Shown here: piece by piece, positions 46,246-54,921 of the stretch
How the letters are laid out: each line of letters starts with the position of its first letter
Numbering within the stretch: the stretch's first letter is position 1
Source of the DNA: SB11 sp965222995
GTDB lineage: Bacteria; Bacteroidota; Bacteroidia; UBA8524
Assembly (NCBI GenBank): GCA_965222995.1
Contig: OZ244977.1
Span: 3,100,001-3,164,000 of the forward strand
DNA: 64,000 bases
Direction of reading: 5' to 3'
Program-made: the position numbers and the translations under genes
The notes under the pieces: generated by a model
The model's input: the letters and a program-made list of their open reading frames with translations, nothing else
Told to the model about the DNA's origin: nothing
Database searches by the model: none

Positions 46246-47544
46246 ATGGCGTATAAAGAGCCTGCACCCATTGACAAGTACGACAACGACCCTCTTGAAT
46301 CTATGATGAAGAGGTTTGATTCTGCGGTTGATTTAATTAACAATGATCCTGAACTTATTAATATCGATAAAAACATAATCGATAGTTTAAAGTATCCTAA
46401 AAAAGTAGTTATGGTGCACCTGCCCATAACTATGGATGATGGGACTTTAGAAGTTTTTGAAGGATTTAGAGTAATTCACTCTACAAGTTTAGGGCCTTCT
46501 AAAGGCGGTATACGCTATGATATGGGAGTAAACCTAAACGAGGTGAAAGCATTAGCAGCATGGATGACTTGGAAATGTGCTATTGTGGGTATCCCATTTG
46601 GAGGCGGTAAAGGGGGTATAAAATGCGACCCTGCAAAACTAAGTATTGCCGAAAAAGAACGCTTAACCCGTGCTTATACGGCAGCAATGAGCGATGTATT
46701 TGGCCCTGACAAAGATATTCCTGCGCCTGATGTAAATACCAGTGCCCAGGAAATGGCTTGGATAATGGATGAATTTTCTAAAATCCAAGGGCAGGATGCT
46801 CCTGCTGTAGTAACAGGTAAGCCTTTGCTGTTAGGAGGTTCTCAAGGTCGTGCTGCTGCAACCGGTAGAGGTGTTATGGTTACTTGCCGCGCAGCAATGG
46901 GTAAAATGGGTATAGTACCTTCAGAGTCTACCTGTGCTGTACAAGGCTTTGGTAACGTGGGAAGCAACTCTGCGCGCTTAATTGAAATGCAGGGCTTAAA
47001 AATTGTTGCCATCTCAGACCATACGGGAGATTACTATAATAAAAACGGTATTAATATAACCGAAGCCATAAAGTATCGTGAAGAAAACAGAACCTTACAA
47101 GGTTTTACAGGTGCTGAACAAATAGGAAGCGGAGAATTATTGTACTTGGATGTAGACGTTTTGGTTCCCGCTGCACTAGAAGATGTAATAAATAATGAAA
47201 ACGCTCACAAAATAAAAGCTAAACTTATTGTTGAAGGAGCAAATGGCCCGACCAGTGCTGATGCTGATGCCATTTTGCATGAAAAGGGGATTGTAGTTGT
47301 TCCTGATATATTAGCCAATGCAGGGGGCGTAACCGTATCGTATTTTGAATGGGTACAAAACCGCTTGGGATACTACTGGACTGAAGCACGTGTGAACCGC
47401 CGCGAAGACAGAACTATGAAGCTGGCTTTTGAAGATGTATGGAAAGCATCACAAAAATATAAAACCAGTATGCGTATTGCTGCATATATTATTGGTATAC
47501 TTAAAGTAACCAAAAGCTTACAACTTAGAGGTAAGTTTCAATAA
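46246..47544 (+). CDS. gdhA: Glutamate dehydrogenase (Glu/Leu/Phe/Val family)
   Basis: 432 residues. Oxidative deamination of glutamate or reductive assimilation of ammonium to 2-oxoglutarate. The substrate domain contains GGIRYDM (about 88), the lysine-containing PFGGGKGGIKCDP (about 124-136), PDVNTSAQEMAWIMDEFS (about 164-181) and a Rossmann domain with VQGFGNVGSNSA (about 231-242). The 432-residue length is that of the roughly 420-residue hexameric family in Bacteroidota rather than the 449-residue E. coli GdhA. The nucleotide preference cannot be fixed from the sequence with certainty. A hairpin terminator separates it from psd. Confidence 0.92.
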   Translation: MAYKEPAPIDKYDNDPLESMMKRFDSAVDLINNDPELINIDKNIIDSLKYPKKVVMVHLPITMDDGTLEVFEGFRVIHSTSLGPSKGGIRYDMGVNLNEVKALAAWMTWKCAIVGIPFGGGKGGIKCDPAKLSIAEKERLTRAYTAAMSDVFGPDKDIPAPDVNTSAQEMAWIMDEFSKIQGQDAPAVVTGKPLLLGGSQGRAAATGRGVMVTCRAAMGKMGIVPSESTCAVQGFGNVGSNSARLIEMQGLKIVAISDHTGDYYNKNGINITEAIKYREENRTLQGFTGAEQIGSGELLYLDVDVLVPAALEDVINNENAHKIKAKLIVEGANGPTSADADAILHEKGIVVVPDILANAGGVTVSYFEWVQNRLGYYWTEARVNRREDRTMKLAFEDVWKASQKYKTSMRIAAYIIGILKVTKSLQLRGKFQ

Positions 47545-47565
47545 CAGATATATAATAATTACATT

Positions 47566-47606
47566 AAAAAATGTCATTCTGCTTCTGTTGTGGAATGACT
47601 TTTTTA
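47566..47606 (+). terminator. Terminator after glutamate dehydrogenase
   Basis: GTCATTC (47573-47579) pairs with GAATGAC (47593-47599), flanked by an A run and a TTTTTT tail. Confidence 0.6.
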
Positions 47607-47621
47607 CTTTTATAGGAGATT

Positions 47622-48281
47622 ATGAAAATACACAAAGAAGGGTATGGAATTATATTAATAGCCATCCTACTGTTTTCAGGAGTATATTTTTTGGCTGAGT
47701 ACTTTTTAGGGGCTGAAAGTTGGATATTTAAACTAATACTACTTGCCTGTATAGTTCTATTTGTATTAGTAGTACAGTTTTTTAGAAATCCCTTTAGGAA
47801 AACACCTGCTAATGAAGGGCTGGTTATATGCCCAGCCGATGGTAAAGTAGTAGTTATTGAGGAAACGGATGAAAATGAATATTTAAAAGACCGCCGTATA
47901 CAACTATCCATTTTCATGTCGCCACTAAACGTGCATGTAAACAGAAGTCCCGTTACGGGTAGGGTTGATTTTGTGAAATACCACCCGGGAAAATACTTGG
48001 TGGCTTGGCACCCAAAAGCTTCTACTGAAAACGAACGTACTACTATAGTGGTAGAAACTCCTAAGAATGAAAAGGTATTGTTTCGCCAAATTGCCGGAGC
48101 AGTAGCCCGCCGCATACGCTGGTATGTAAAAGAAGGGCAGCCCATTGCACAGGGGCAAGAATTTGGTTTTATAAAGTTTGGTTCAAGGGTTGATGTTTTT
48201 TTGCCTTTGGGTACTGAAATAAAAGTTCAGCTCAACCAGAAAGTAAAAGGCGGTGAAACTATTTTAGCCCAATTGAAATAG
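47622..48281 (+). CDS. psd: Phosphatidylserine decarboxylase family protein
   Basis: 219-residue PSD of the short, archaeal-like type found in Bacteroidota. A processing-type GS site is in IKFGSRVDVFLP (about 184-195), where self-cleavage creates the pyruvoyl group. A histidine in PLNVHVNRSP (about 104) and the ICPADGKV strand are conserved. An N-terminal double hydrophobic segment (about 8-50) anchors the protein. It converts phosphatidylserine to phosphatidylethanolamine at the inner membrane. AGGAG at 47614-47618 lies only 3 bases before the ATG, too close for a standard Shine-Dalgarno. Confidence 0.92.
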   Translation: MKIHKEGYGIILIAILLFSGVYFLAEYFLGAESWIFKLILLACIVLFVLVVQFFRNPFRKTPANEGLVICPADGKVVVIEETDENEYLKDRRIQLSIFMSPLNVHVNRSPVTGRVDFVKYHPGKYLVAWHPKASTENERTTIVVETPKNEKVLFRQIAGAVARRIRWYVKEGQPIAQGQEFGFIKFGSRVDVFLPLGTEIKVQLNQKVKGGETILAQLK

Positions 48282-48343
48282 TTTCTAGGATTTAGCATGA
48301 TATTTGTTGTACTTTTACAAATAAGAATTAACGAATAAAAAAT

Positions 48344-48757
48344 ATGAAAAAGTTACTTTTAGCTATATCATTTGTTTTTGCTTTTACTTTAGCCACTAAT
48401 GCACAAGCAAAAAAAGCTACTGCTGCTGATGCTCCTGCAACAGAGCAAGCACAACCCGGAGATGCTAACTACACTCCGCCAACTTCGGCTTCACCGGCTA
48501 CAGTTAATGTAAAAGAAACTAACAAAGCCAAAAAAGGCACTAAAAAGGCTTGTAGCAAAGCAAAAGCATGCAAAAAAGGTAAATCTTGCTGCAAAAAAGG
48601 CAAAGCAAAGGCCAGTGCAAAAGAGGGCAAAGCATGTTGCAAAAAAGGAGCAAAGGCTTGCGGAAAGCATACTAAAAAAGCTTCAAAAACAAGTGCAACC
48701 AAAACTACTGATAAACCCTCAAAAGCAGCTCCTGCAGCCCAAACGGCTGAAAATTAG
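48344..48757 (+). CDS. Exported Lys/Ala/Cys-rich low-complexity protein
   Basis: 137 residues. Signal peptide MKKLLLAISFVFAFTLATNA. The mature protein is a low-complexity chain of Lys, Ala, Thr and Ser, with eight cysteines spaced in KAC, KSCC and KACC clusters (SCCKKGKAK, GKACCKKGAK), all between about residues 70 and 110. Repeated CxKxxxC-like and CCKKG units suggest metal binding or disulphide cross-linking, but no family is recognised. The composition is strikingly basic for an exported Bacteroidota protein. It could bind DNA, polyanions or metals. A strong terminator follows, so it is a defined gene and not an artefact. Confidence 0.75.
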   Translation: MKKLLLAISFVFAFTLATNAQAKKATAADAPATEQAQPGDANYTPPTSASPATVNVKETNKAKKGTKKACSKAKACKKGKSCCKKGKAKASAKEGKACCKKGAKACGKHTKKASKTSATKTTDKPSKAAPAAQTAEN

Positions 48758-48785
48758 TAACTAATTACTCAAGTTTTAAATATAT

Positions 48786-48813
48786 AAACCCCACCCGTAG
48801 GTGGGGTTTTTTT
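48786..48813 (+). terminator. Rho-independent terminator after the Lys/Cys-rich gene
   Basis: AAACCCCACC (48786-48795), tetraloop CGTA, GGTGGGGTTT (48800-48809), then T. The tail runs directly into the next promoter element. Confidence 0.9.
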
Positions 48814-48820
48814 ATTTTTG
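48813..48820 (+). promoter_or_regulatory. Candidate -7 element of the DUF2461 gene
   Basis: TATTTTTG overlaps the end of the terminator tail and lies 5 bases before ATG 48826, implying a leaderless transcript. Confidence 0.45.
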
Positions 48821-48825
48821 ATGAA

Positions 48826-49488
48826 ATGAAAAGTGTTATTTCATTTCTCAAAAAATTAGCTAAAAACAATAACCGTGAATGGTTTGCCGATAACAAAAAA
48901 ATTTTTGAGGAAGCCAAAGAAGAGTTTGAAGAACTTATTGCTGAAACTATTTCTGAAATAGGAAAATGGAACAAGGATGTACGCTCATTAACACCCAAAG
49001 ACTGTATCTATCGTATTTACAGAGATGTTCGATTCTCAAAGGATAAAACTCCTTATAAAACAAGCTTTAGTGCCTTGCTAAGTAAAGATGGAAGAAAAGG
49101 AAAAGAGGCTATAAACTATTTACATATTCAACCTTTGCAAAGTTTCACTGCCGCCGGGGTATACATGCCTGAAAGTAATGACTTAAAGGCTATACGGCAG
49201 GAAATTGATTATAACCTTAACAAGTTTGAAACTATACTAACTAACTACGAATTTAAAAACCATTTTGGCGAGTTAAGTCAGGAGTGGAAGCTTAAAACGC
49301 TACCTAAGGGGTATTTGGCTGATAATCCTGCTATAGAATACCTGCGCCTTAAGGGGTTTGTAGTAACTAAAAACTATATGGATAAAGAAGTACTGGCAAA
49401 GTCATTTCCCAGTGCAGCATCTCGCTCTTTTAAAATTGCCCAACCTTTAAATATTTTCTTAAATAGTGCTATTGATGGAGTAGATTAA
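48826..49488 (+). CDS. DUF2461 family protein
   Basis: 220 residues of the DUF2461 (TIGR02453) family: FLKKLAKNNNREWFADNKKIFEEA near the start (split FLKKLAKNNNREWF, DNKKIFEEA), YRIYRDVRFSKDKTPYKTSF at about 65-84, and FPSAASRSFKIAQPL near the C-terminus. The family is widespread in Bacteroidota and other bacteria, cytoplasmic, of unknown function; some members are annotated as TIGR02453 proteins. The gene is independent of its neighbours. Confidence 0.88.
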   Translation: MKSVISFLKKLAKNNNREWFADNKKIFEEAKEEFEELIAETISEIGKWNKDVRSLTPKDCIYRIYRDVRFSKDKTPYKTSFSALLSKDGRKGKEAINYLHIQPLQSFTAAGVYMPESNDLKAIRQEIDYNLNKFETILTNYEFKNHFGELSQEWKLKTLPKGYLADNPAIEYLRLKGFVVTKNYMDKEVLAKSFPSAASRSFKIAQPLNIFLNSAIDGVD

Positions 49489-49516
49489 GAAATATTTAAA
49501 ATTTTGAGCATTTTTA

Positions 49517-49546
49517 TTGCATAATTTAGTATTATTATTAAATTTG
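49517..49546 (+). promoter_or_regulatory. Promoter of the 49564 gene
   Basis: TTG (49517-49519), 19-base spacer, TAAATTTG (49539-49546), matching TTG-N19-TAnnTTTG. It lies 17 bases before the ATG. Confidence 0.6.
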
Positions 49547-49563
49547 TGTAAATAATTTTCACA

Positions 49564-49794
49564 ATGGCATCAATCACAACTCAAGAAGAACAAGTTTTAG
49601 ACGCAAAGGTAGACCGCATTATTGGTGCTTTTAAAAGGGTCTTTCTAGGCATATTTATTACGGCTTTAGTAGTATTAGCGCTAGTTCTAGTATTAGAAGT
49701 TAAGAGAGAATTTCAGATAGATATTTTCCAAGGTATCAATTTTAGTATTGATGACTGGTACTTTGACAAAGTGGGCTCAATGAAGTTATTTTAA
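49564..49794 (+). CDS. Small single-helix membrane protein of unknown function
   Basis: 76 residues. A short charged N-terminus (about 1-27), one hydrophobic helix (VFLGIFITALVVLALVLVL, about 27-45), then a polar tail ending KVGSMKLF. No family recognised. A full consensus promoter supports that it is a real gene despite its size. Topology (tail inside or outside) is unclear. Confidence 0.7.
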   Translation: MASITTQEEQVLDAKVDRIIGAFKRVFLGIFITALVVLALVLVLEVKREFQIDIFQGINFSIDDWYFDKVGSMKLF

Positions 49795-49934
49795 CTATTT
49801 ACCACAAAATTCTTCAAATATGCTCGTTATTTAAAATAGCATGCATTGTTTTAAATATTTAGTACTCACTTTTAAATCTTTTCAAGTAAACACAATTCTG
49901 TATTAGCATTGTTTAACATACATTAACCCATTTA

Positions 49935-50720
49935 ATGTTGTTATACTACAAAACTTATTTACTTTCTCCTTCCAAGCAATGGGTAGTCTTTATTCATGGA
50001 GCCGGAGGAAGTTCTAATGTATGGTATAAACAAGTTAAGGATTTTAAAAAACACTACAATGTGTTACTAGTAGATTTGAGAGGCCATGGTAAATCTCAAA
50101 CTGTTTTCAGCAGAGTATGGAGTACTAAATACACTTTTGAAGATGTGAGCCGTGATGTTTTAGATGTATTAGAACACCTAAGAATTGAAAAAGCCCATTT
50201 TGTAGGTATATCGTTAGGCACCATTATCATTCGCACCATTGCTGAAATAGCCCCACATAAATTAGAGTCCTTAATACTTGGTGGCGCGGTAACCAGACTT
50301 ACTGCAAAATCAAGAATATTAGTATACATAGGTAATGCAATAAAGCGCATTGTGCCATACATGTGGCTATATAAAATTTATGCTTTTATACTATTACCCA
50401 AAGCCAATCATTCAGAGTCACGTAATTTATTCATAAAAGAAGCTAAATCACTTTATCAAAAAGAGTTCCTCCGTTGGTTTAAACTTACAAAGGATTTAAA
50501 CCCGTTATTAAAGCTTTTTAGGGAGAAGCCACTTAACCTTCCTGTATTTTATGTTATGGGTAGCGAAGATTACATGTTTTTAGAACCTGTAAAAGAAATG
50601 GTAAAAACCCACCGTTATAGCAGTTTGCATATAATTGAAAACTGCGGACACGTGGTTAATGTAGAACAACCTGTTTTATTTAATAGTGCTGTAATAAATT
50701 ACATCTCTACATTTAAATAA
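49935..50720 (+). CDS. Alpha/beta hydrolase
   Basis: 261 residues of the alpha/beta-hydrolase fold. Oxyanion motif HGAGGSSNVW (about 20-29), a DLRGHGKS segment (about 47-54), nucleophile elbow GISLG with Ser at about 95, aspartate in MGSEDYMF (about 212) and catalytic His in CGHVVNVEQP (about 238). All triad residues are present. The closest resemblance is to lysophospholipase- or esterase-type members; the substrate is unknown. A bidirectional hairpin follows, shared with the convergent giant gene. Confidence 0.85.
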   Translation: MLLYYKTYLLSPSKQWVVFIHGAGGSSNVWYKQVKDFKKHYNVLLVDLRGHGKSQTVFSRVWSTKYTFEDVSRDVLDVLEHLRIEKAHFVGISLGTIIIRTIAEIAPHKLESLILGGAVTRLTAKSRILVYIGNAIKRIVPYMWLYKIYAFILLPKANHSESRNLFIKEAKSLYQKEFLRWFKLTKDLNPLLKLFREKPLNLPVFYVMGSEDYMFLEPVKEMVKTHRYSSLHIIENCGHVVNVEQPVLFNSAVINYISTFK

Positions 50721-50747
50721 AAAATGCCGTGCAGTGCACGGCATTTT
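50721..50747. terminator. Bidirectional terminator between convergent genes
   Basis: A perfect 12-bp stem (AAAATGCCGTGC 50721-50732 with GCACGGCATTTT 50736-50747) has a 3-base loop. A and T runs on both sides let it serve the hydrolase gene and the 50778-54845 gene. Confidence 0.85.
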
Positions 50748-50777
50748 AATGAACCTATGATAACCGTTCTCACCTAC

Positions 50778-53700
50778 CTAATGTGTTACGGTAACTTTTT
50801 TATTAGCAATGTTTCCACTACTTGCTATTCTTACTAAATAAACTCCTGCTGATACATTTGAAAGATCTACAGAGAGCTTATTGTCTACTACATCAGAACC
50901 TTTAAAGTTCAATACAGTTCTACCTGTTATATCAGCAATAGTAATTTCACTATCTACGTCAAGTAATGAACTGAATTCTATTTCAAATTTTCCTGTGTTG
51001 GGGTTTGGATATATTTTAATAGACTTGCTAAAAGCTATATCTCCAACACTTGTAGTATTAGGCCCCACATTTACCAGGCGCGTATGCTGTTTAGACGCAT
51101 TGCCTGAACCATCTATCGCTTGATAAATAACCTGATACAAACCTTCATTCAAAGTATTTACGTTTGAAAAGAGTATCTCAAGTCTTCCGGTACCGGGGTT
51201 TCCACTATTATCAAATGAAGCCGGAGCATAGTAATTATCTATTACACTAACACCTTCCCAAGGGTCAAATGTTTGCCAGCGGAAAATATTTGCAGCAATA
51301 GAAACTACTTCAGGGTCTTCACGGTCTACAACCCTAATAATTCTAGTATATGTACCCACATTTCCTGCACCGTCAGTTCCTGTATAGGTTATGGTATAAT
51401 CTCCCAGTTTACTCACATCAAAATTGCCTGAGCGAACAATATTCACAGTTCTGAAATAGTTGTCAGTACCTGAAACTTGCGGTTCAACAAAATCAAAATC
51501 ATTTGCATCTACCAATATCAGTTCTGTTCCGGGGCGCGATGTGATAACAGGAGGAACAAGATCTGTAACCTCGTACACTCTGGTAAGCCTGGTAGCTACA
51601 TTACCCGAACCATCTGTGGCAGCATACGTAACTTTATATTGCCCAAAAGAATTGGTATTCACACTGCCTGTAATTACTTCAAGCTTCACGTTAGTCCAAT
51701 AGTTATCGGTTACAGTTGTTGGGTCTACAAAATCAGAACCCACTTGTATTAACATAGGATTACCACCCACCGCATTAATTACCGGAGCTGTTCTGTCTAC
51801 TACATTTACAGTACGGGTACCTGTAGTAGTATTTCCATAAGCATCGGTAACTGTATAAGTAACGGTATATGTCCCCAGCTCAGTTTCATCAACTTTATTA
51901 TCAGTTATAATAAAACCGGTTATAGTATCAATTCCGGGATTATCAATAGCAATTGCCCCGTCATCAATATACGGCGTATTTACTTCATGCGTTTCAACTG
52001 TATTACCCAATACGGTAATTACTGGTTTAGTTAAATCAGCAAGAACAAATACAAAGCGTGTACGTGTTTGTGCAGGTATACCTGAACCATCGGTAACATT
52101 ATAAGTTACCAAATAAATACCCGTTTGAGTAGAATCAACCTGATTAACTGTTTTAATTTTGGAAGTAATATTACCCTCTCTATTGTCCATAGCTGTTGCA
52201 CCTGGGTCAGTATATGAAGTATTTACTTCTATGTAAATAGTATCAGGACCTAACATGGTAATTACAGGAGGCAAATCATCAGCTTTTAGAAGAACAGGAT
52301 AATCTTCATACTCACCTACATCAATAGGGCCACACGGAGGAAATGGTTTTCCGGCAAATGCTATTCCCACACGCATGCGTGTTAAACCTGCCGTAACTAT
52401 TTTGTTATCAGGAATTGTTACTGATGTATTAAGAATTTTGGTTGTTGTTCCGTTATCTTGAGCTACAATTTCCGATGCATCAAAAACTCCATCCCGATTA
52501 TAATCAATCCATACCCTTCTGTCAGCTTTATCAAAAGCATCTTCACGTTCTACTTCTAAATCGTAAGAACCGCCTATAAATACTTCAATTGGGGCAATTT
52601 CAGAAGTAAAATCACCATAACCATTATTTGAAACCCCTGATACATTTTCAACTCCGTTAAACTTAACACGTATAATTGACATGCTTTCTAATATTTGCGC
52701 CACACTAGGCTCGCAATATTCAATTACACGTATATAATCTGTGCGGGTACGGCTTGCCTGCCCGTTATCATTATCGGCAGTGTATTTCACCGTATACCTA
52801 CCCGGTTTATCAAACTGTACTTGAATATCCTGGTCGGTAACGTCTCCCCCATTTAAAATTTTAAAATTAGCGGGAGAAATAGTCCACTCACCTTTACACC
52901 ATGCTATTGTTTTATTTCTTAGGGTTGTCCATTCACCTGCATTTATAATATTCTCATCTACTGAAAAGTCTACTTGCGGAAGCATGGTTGTGCCACTTAA
53001 GTGGAAGGTTCTATATGCAGTATCCCAACCTTCGCACGATTTAACAACCAAGCGAATAGTATACTCATTGTTGTTGGTATATACATACGTTGGGTTTTTT
53101 TCATCGTTATTATCAGGTATATCTTCAAACCCGGGAGGATAAAAGATTAGAGGGTCATAATCAAAAATCCATTGTACATTCTCGTCAATATCATAATCAA
53201 TAAAACGAGTATTTGAAGTAAGGTTTTCAAAGCGAACCGTACGAGTAGCTAAGCAGTTATAAATTGAATCGTTTGATAGTTTATCTATTATCGCAAAATC
53301 CGCCTTTATAGGACCATCGTTTTGGAACTTAGTTTTCCAATGTACTGCAAACCCGTTACCGTTTGTAAAGTTATTGGTGGTAAACTCAATAGTTGCTTTA
53401 CCTGATGTTGCGGTAACTATTCTATCAGCAGTTAAGTTTTGGTTATTACCAATTTGCCACAATAATTTTCCGGTTACATCCGGCCCATCATAAATACGCA
53501 AAAAGTCATTGGTTCTTACATCAAAACCCTGGCTAGGAATTAGCATTTCTATTTCCTTAGCATCGCAAACATCAATTACAAATGTACACGGTTGGTTATT
53601 GTTAGTATTGTTTGGATAAAAGTTATCTTTTCCTCCATTATCATACACAATACCCGAATCTAATGTTGAAGACCCGTCTTCACAAATAATATTCTCATAC

Positions 53701-54845
53701 TTCCTCGGGCTAGTAGGATATTGAATGATTATATAATCTTTTTTACACACTGTGGTAGGCCCCACAGCATTGGCAGCTGTTAAACATACCTCATAATGGG
53801 AGGAGTCGTTAAGAAACAGTGCGGTAAAGTTTTTATCGGTTATGTTACCAGCAGCAGGGGTATAAAATGCATTGTTATTACTTGGTTTAATATCCCATAA
53901 GTAAGAAGTCGGTCCTGAAGAAGAGAAGTCATAGAAATCTATAAACTCACTTATCGACCCCTGAGGCAGGTTTATAGGCAAGGGTATATAATTGCGGCTT
54001 GCCAAAAATCGTACTGTTGGAGCTGTTGTGGGGTCTACCACTACAATGTTTTTCGTAACTGTTGCTTTACCGTTACAATTTTCTGAGCTTAAACGCACCT
54101 GATAATTACCGGCATTTGGGAATGAAAAAGTGAAGTTGTTTGAGGTTGCCTCAATAACATTTAACCCTTTTACTGTAGTAGACCATTCGTGCCCAATATA
54201 ACCTCTAGAGTTACCATTGATAAAGTTGGCAGGCGAATTGGTAAAAATAGTATCAGGAATGAAAAAGTTGGCTGTGGGGTTTACCGGAACATCAATGGTA
54301 ATGTCAAAGTCAAAAGCCTCTCCCCAACTTAAAAAGGGAACAACACAAGACTCATTACTGCTAAAGGGGTCTTCGGCTGTTCTTAGTCTCAATCTGGTAA
54401 CACCCGTTTTTGCAGCACAAGGTACTGTAATAGTTACATCATTTGTGGTTTTAGAGCCACTGGGAAGATTACGGTTAGTAACTATATACTCACCTGCATC
54501 GTTAAAATCTCTATCGCCATTCCAATCAATCCAACCTGCTAAACGTTGTATACCTGTATTGTATGAGCCGCTATTTACTATATGAAGATTATAACTGGCA
54601 CCAGGAGCTAAGGATGTGGTAAGATTTGGAAATGAACTGGCCCGCCAATAGCTGTAGAATCCTCTACTAATATTTGGGCACGATGGACCTGAAAATTTTA
54701 ACTTATTAAGCTCTACTTTCTCAAAAGCAGCAACCCAAGAGTTATTTAGCCCAACATCACAAGTAGAATTAAAATTGTTAGCGTTTACAGGACAATATGG
54801 GCTTGGATTTGCTGATTGGGCATTACCTAACGTAGTAACACCCAA
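50778..54845 (-). CDS. Giant secreted GEVED/CUB/PKD/DUF5011 protein with T9SS type A sorting domain
   Basis: 1355 residues in the intact frame, starting at TTG 54845; the natural start is probably ATG 54921, separated by a frameshift (see the 54846-54921 entry). Order: GEVED domain (to about 180; IDWNGDRDFNDAGEY, WGEAFDFDI), PKD-like domains, CUB-like domain (about 390-510; FLRIYDGPDVTGKLLW), further PKD-like region, a second GEVED (about 710-855; IDYNRDGVFDASEI), five DUF5011/HYR-like repeats of about 80 residues (about 862-1265; each begins DxxxPVIT and contains TDGSGN), and a type A sorting domain (about 1275-1355; KIYPNPNTGKFEIEF, GVYLVRI). An adhesin or surface matrix protein is likely. 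No catalytic domain is seen. Confidence 0.88.
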   Translation of the reverse strand: MGVTTLGNAQSANPSPYCPVNANNFNSTCDVGLNNSWVAAFEKVELNKLKFSGPSCPNISRGFYSYWRASSFPNLTTSLAPGASYNLHIVNSGSYNTGIQRLAGWIDWNGDRDFNDAGEYIVTNRNLPSGSKTTNDVTITVPCAAKTGVTRLRLRTAEDPFSSNESCVVPFLSWGEAFDFDITIDVPVNPTANFFIPDTIFTNSPANFINGNSRGYIGHEWSTTVKGLNVIEATSNNFTFSFPNAGNYQVRLSSENCNGKATVTKNIVVVDPTTAPTVRFLASRNYIPLPINLPQGSISEFIDFYDFSSSGPTSYLWDIKPSNNNAFYTPAAGNITDKNFTALFLNDSSHYEVCLTAANAVGPTTVCKKDYIIIQYPTSPRKYENIICEDGSSTLDSGIVYDNGGKDNFYPNNTNNNQPCTFVIDVCDAKEIEMLIPSQGFDVRTNDFLRIYDGPDVTGKLLWQIGNNQNLTADRIVTATSGKATIEFTTNNFTNGNGFAVHWKTKFQNDGPIKADFAIIDKLSNDSIYNCLATRTVRFENLTSNTRFIDYDIDENVQWIFDYDPLIFYPPGFEDIPDNNDEKNPTYVYTNNNEYTIRLVVKSCEGWDTAYRTFHLSGTTMLPQVDFSVDENIINAGEWTTLRNKTIAWCKGEWTISPANFKILNGGDVTDQDIQVQFDKPGRYTVKYTADNDNGQASRTRTDYIRVIEYCEPSVAQILESMSIIRVKFNGVENVSGVSNNGYGDFTSEIAPIEVFIGGSYDLEVEREDAFDKADRRVWIDYNRDGVFDASEIVAQDNGTTTKILNTSVTIPDNKIVTAGLTRMRVGIAFAGKPFPPCGPIDVGEYEDYPVLLKADDLPPVITMLGPDTIYIEVNTSYTDPGATAMDNREGNITSKIKTVNQVDSTQTGIYLVTYNVTDGSGIPAQTRTRFVFVLADLTKPVITVLGNTVETHEVNTPYIDDGAIAIDNPGIDTITGFIITDNKVDETELGTYTVTYTVTDAYGNTTTGTRTVNVVDRTAPVINAVGGNPMLIQVGSDFVDPTTVTDNYWTNVKLEVITGSVNTNSFGQYKVTYAATDGSGNVATRLTRVYEVTDLVPPVITSRPGTELILVDANDFDFVEPQVSGTDNYFRTVNIVRSGNFDVSKLGDYTITYTGTDGAGNVGTYTRIIRVVDREDPEVVSIAANIFRWQTFDPWEGVSVIDNYYAPASFDNSGNPGTGRLEILFSNVNTLNEGLYQVIYQAIDGSGNASKQHTRLVNVGPNTTSVGDIAFSKSIKIYPNPNTGKFEIEFSSLLDVDSEITIADITGRTVLNFKGSDVVDNKLSVDLSNVSAGVYLVRIASSGNIANKKVTVTH

Positions 54846-54921
54846 AAAAACCAGACAAAGGGCAGCAAACCTTTCCCAGCGAGGAAACCCAATGTCGCTT
54901 TTTAGTAATGATTTTATTCAT
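54846..54921 (-). other. Probable frameshifted N-terminus (signal peptide) of the 50778 gene
   Basis: ATG 54921 on the minus strand encodes MNKIITKKRHWVSSLG, a positively charged start, but the frame then closes. Dropping one G of the GGG run (54875-54877) joins it to ERFAALCLVFLGVTTLGNAQS, giving a complete signal peptide followed directly by the intact frame. The joined gene would be 1380 residues. Confidence 0.7.

Noticed and set aside
47614..47618. AGGAG as a Shine-Dalgarno for psd
   Set aside because: It is only 3 bases from the ATG, too close for the usual 5-9 base spacing.
47564..48145. 193-residue open frame on the minus strand across psd
   Set aside because: Opposite the clear phosphatidylserine decarboxylase and crossing the terminator; no family pattern.
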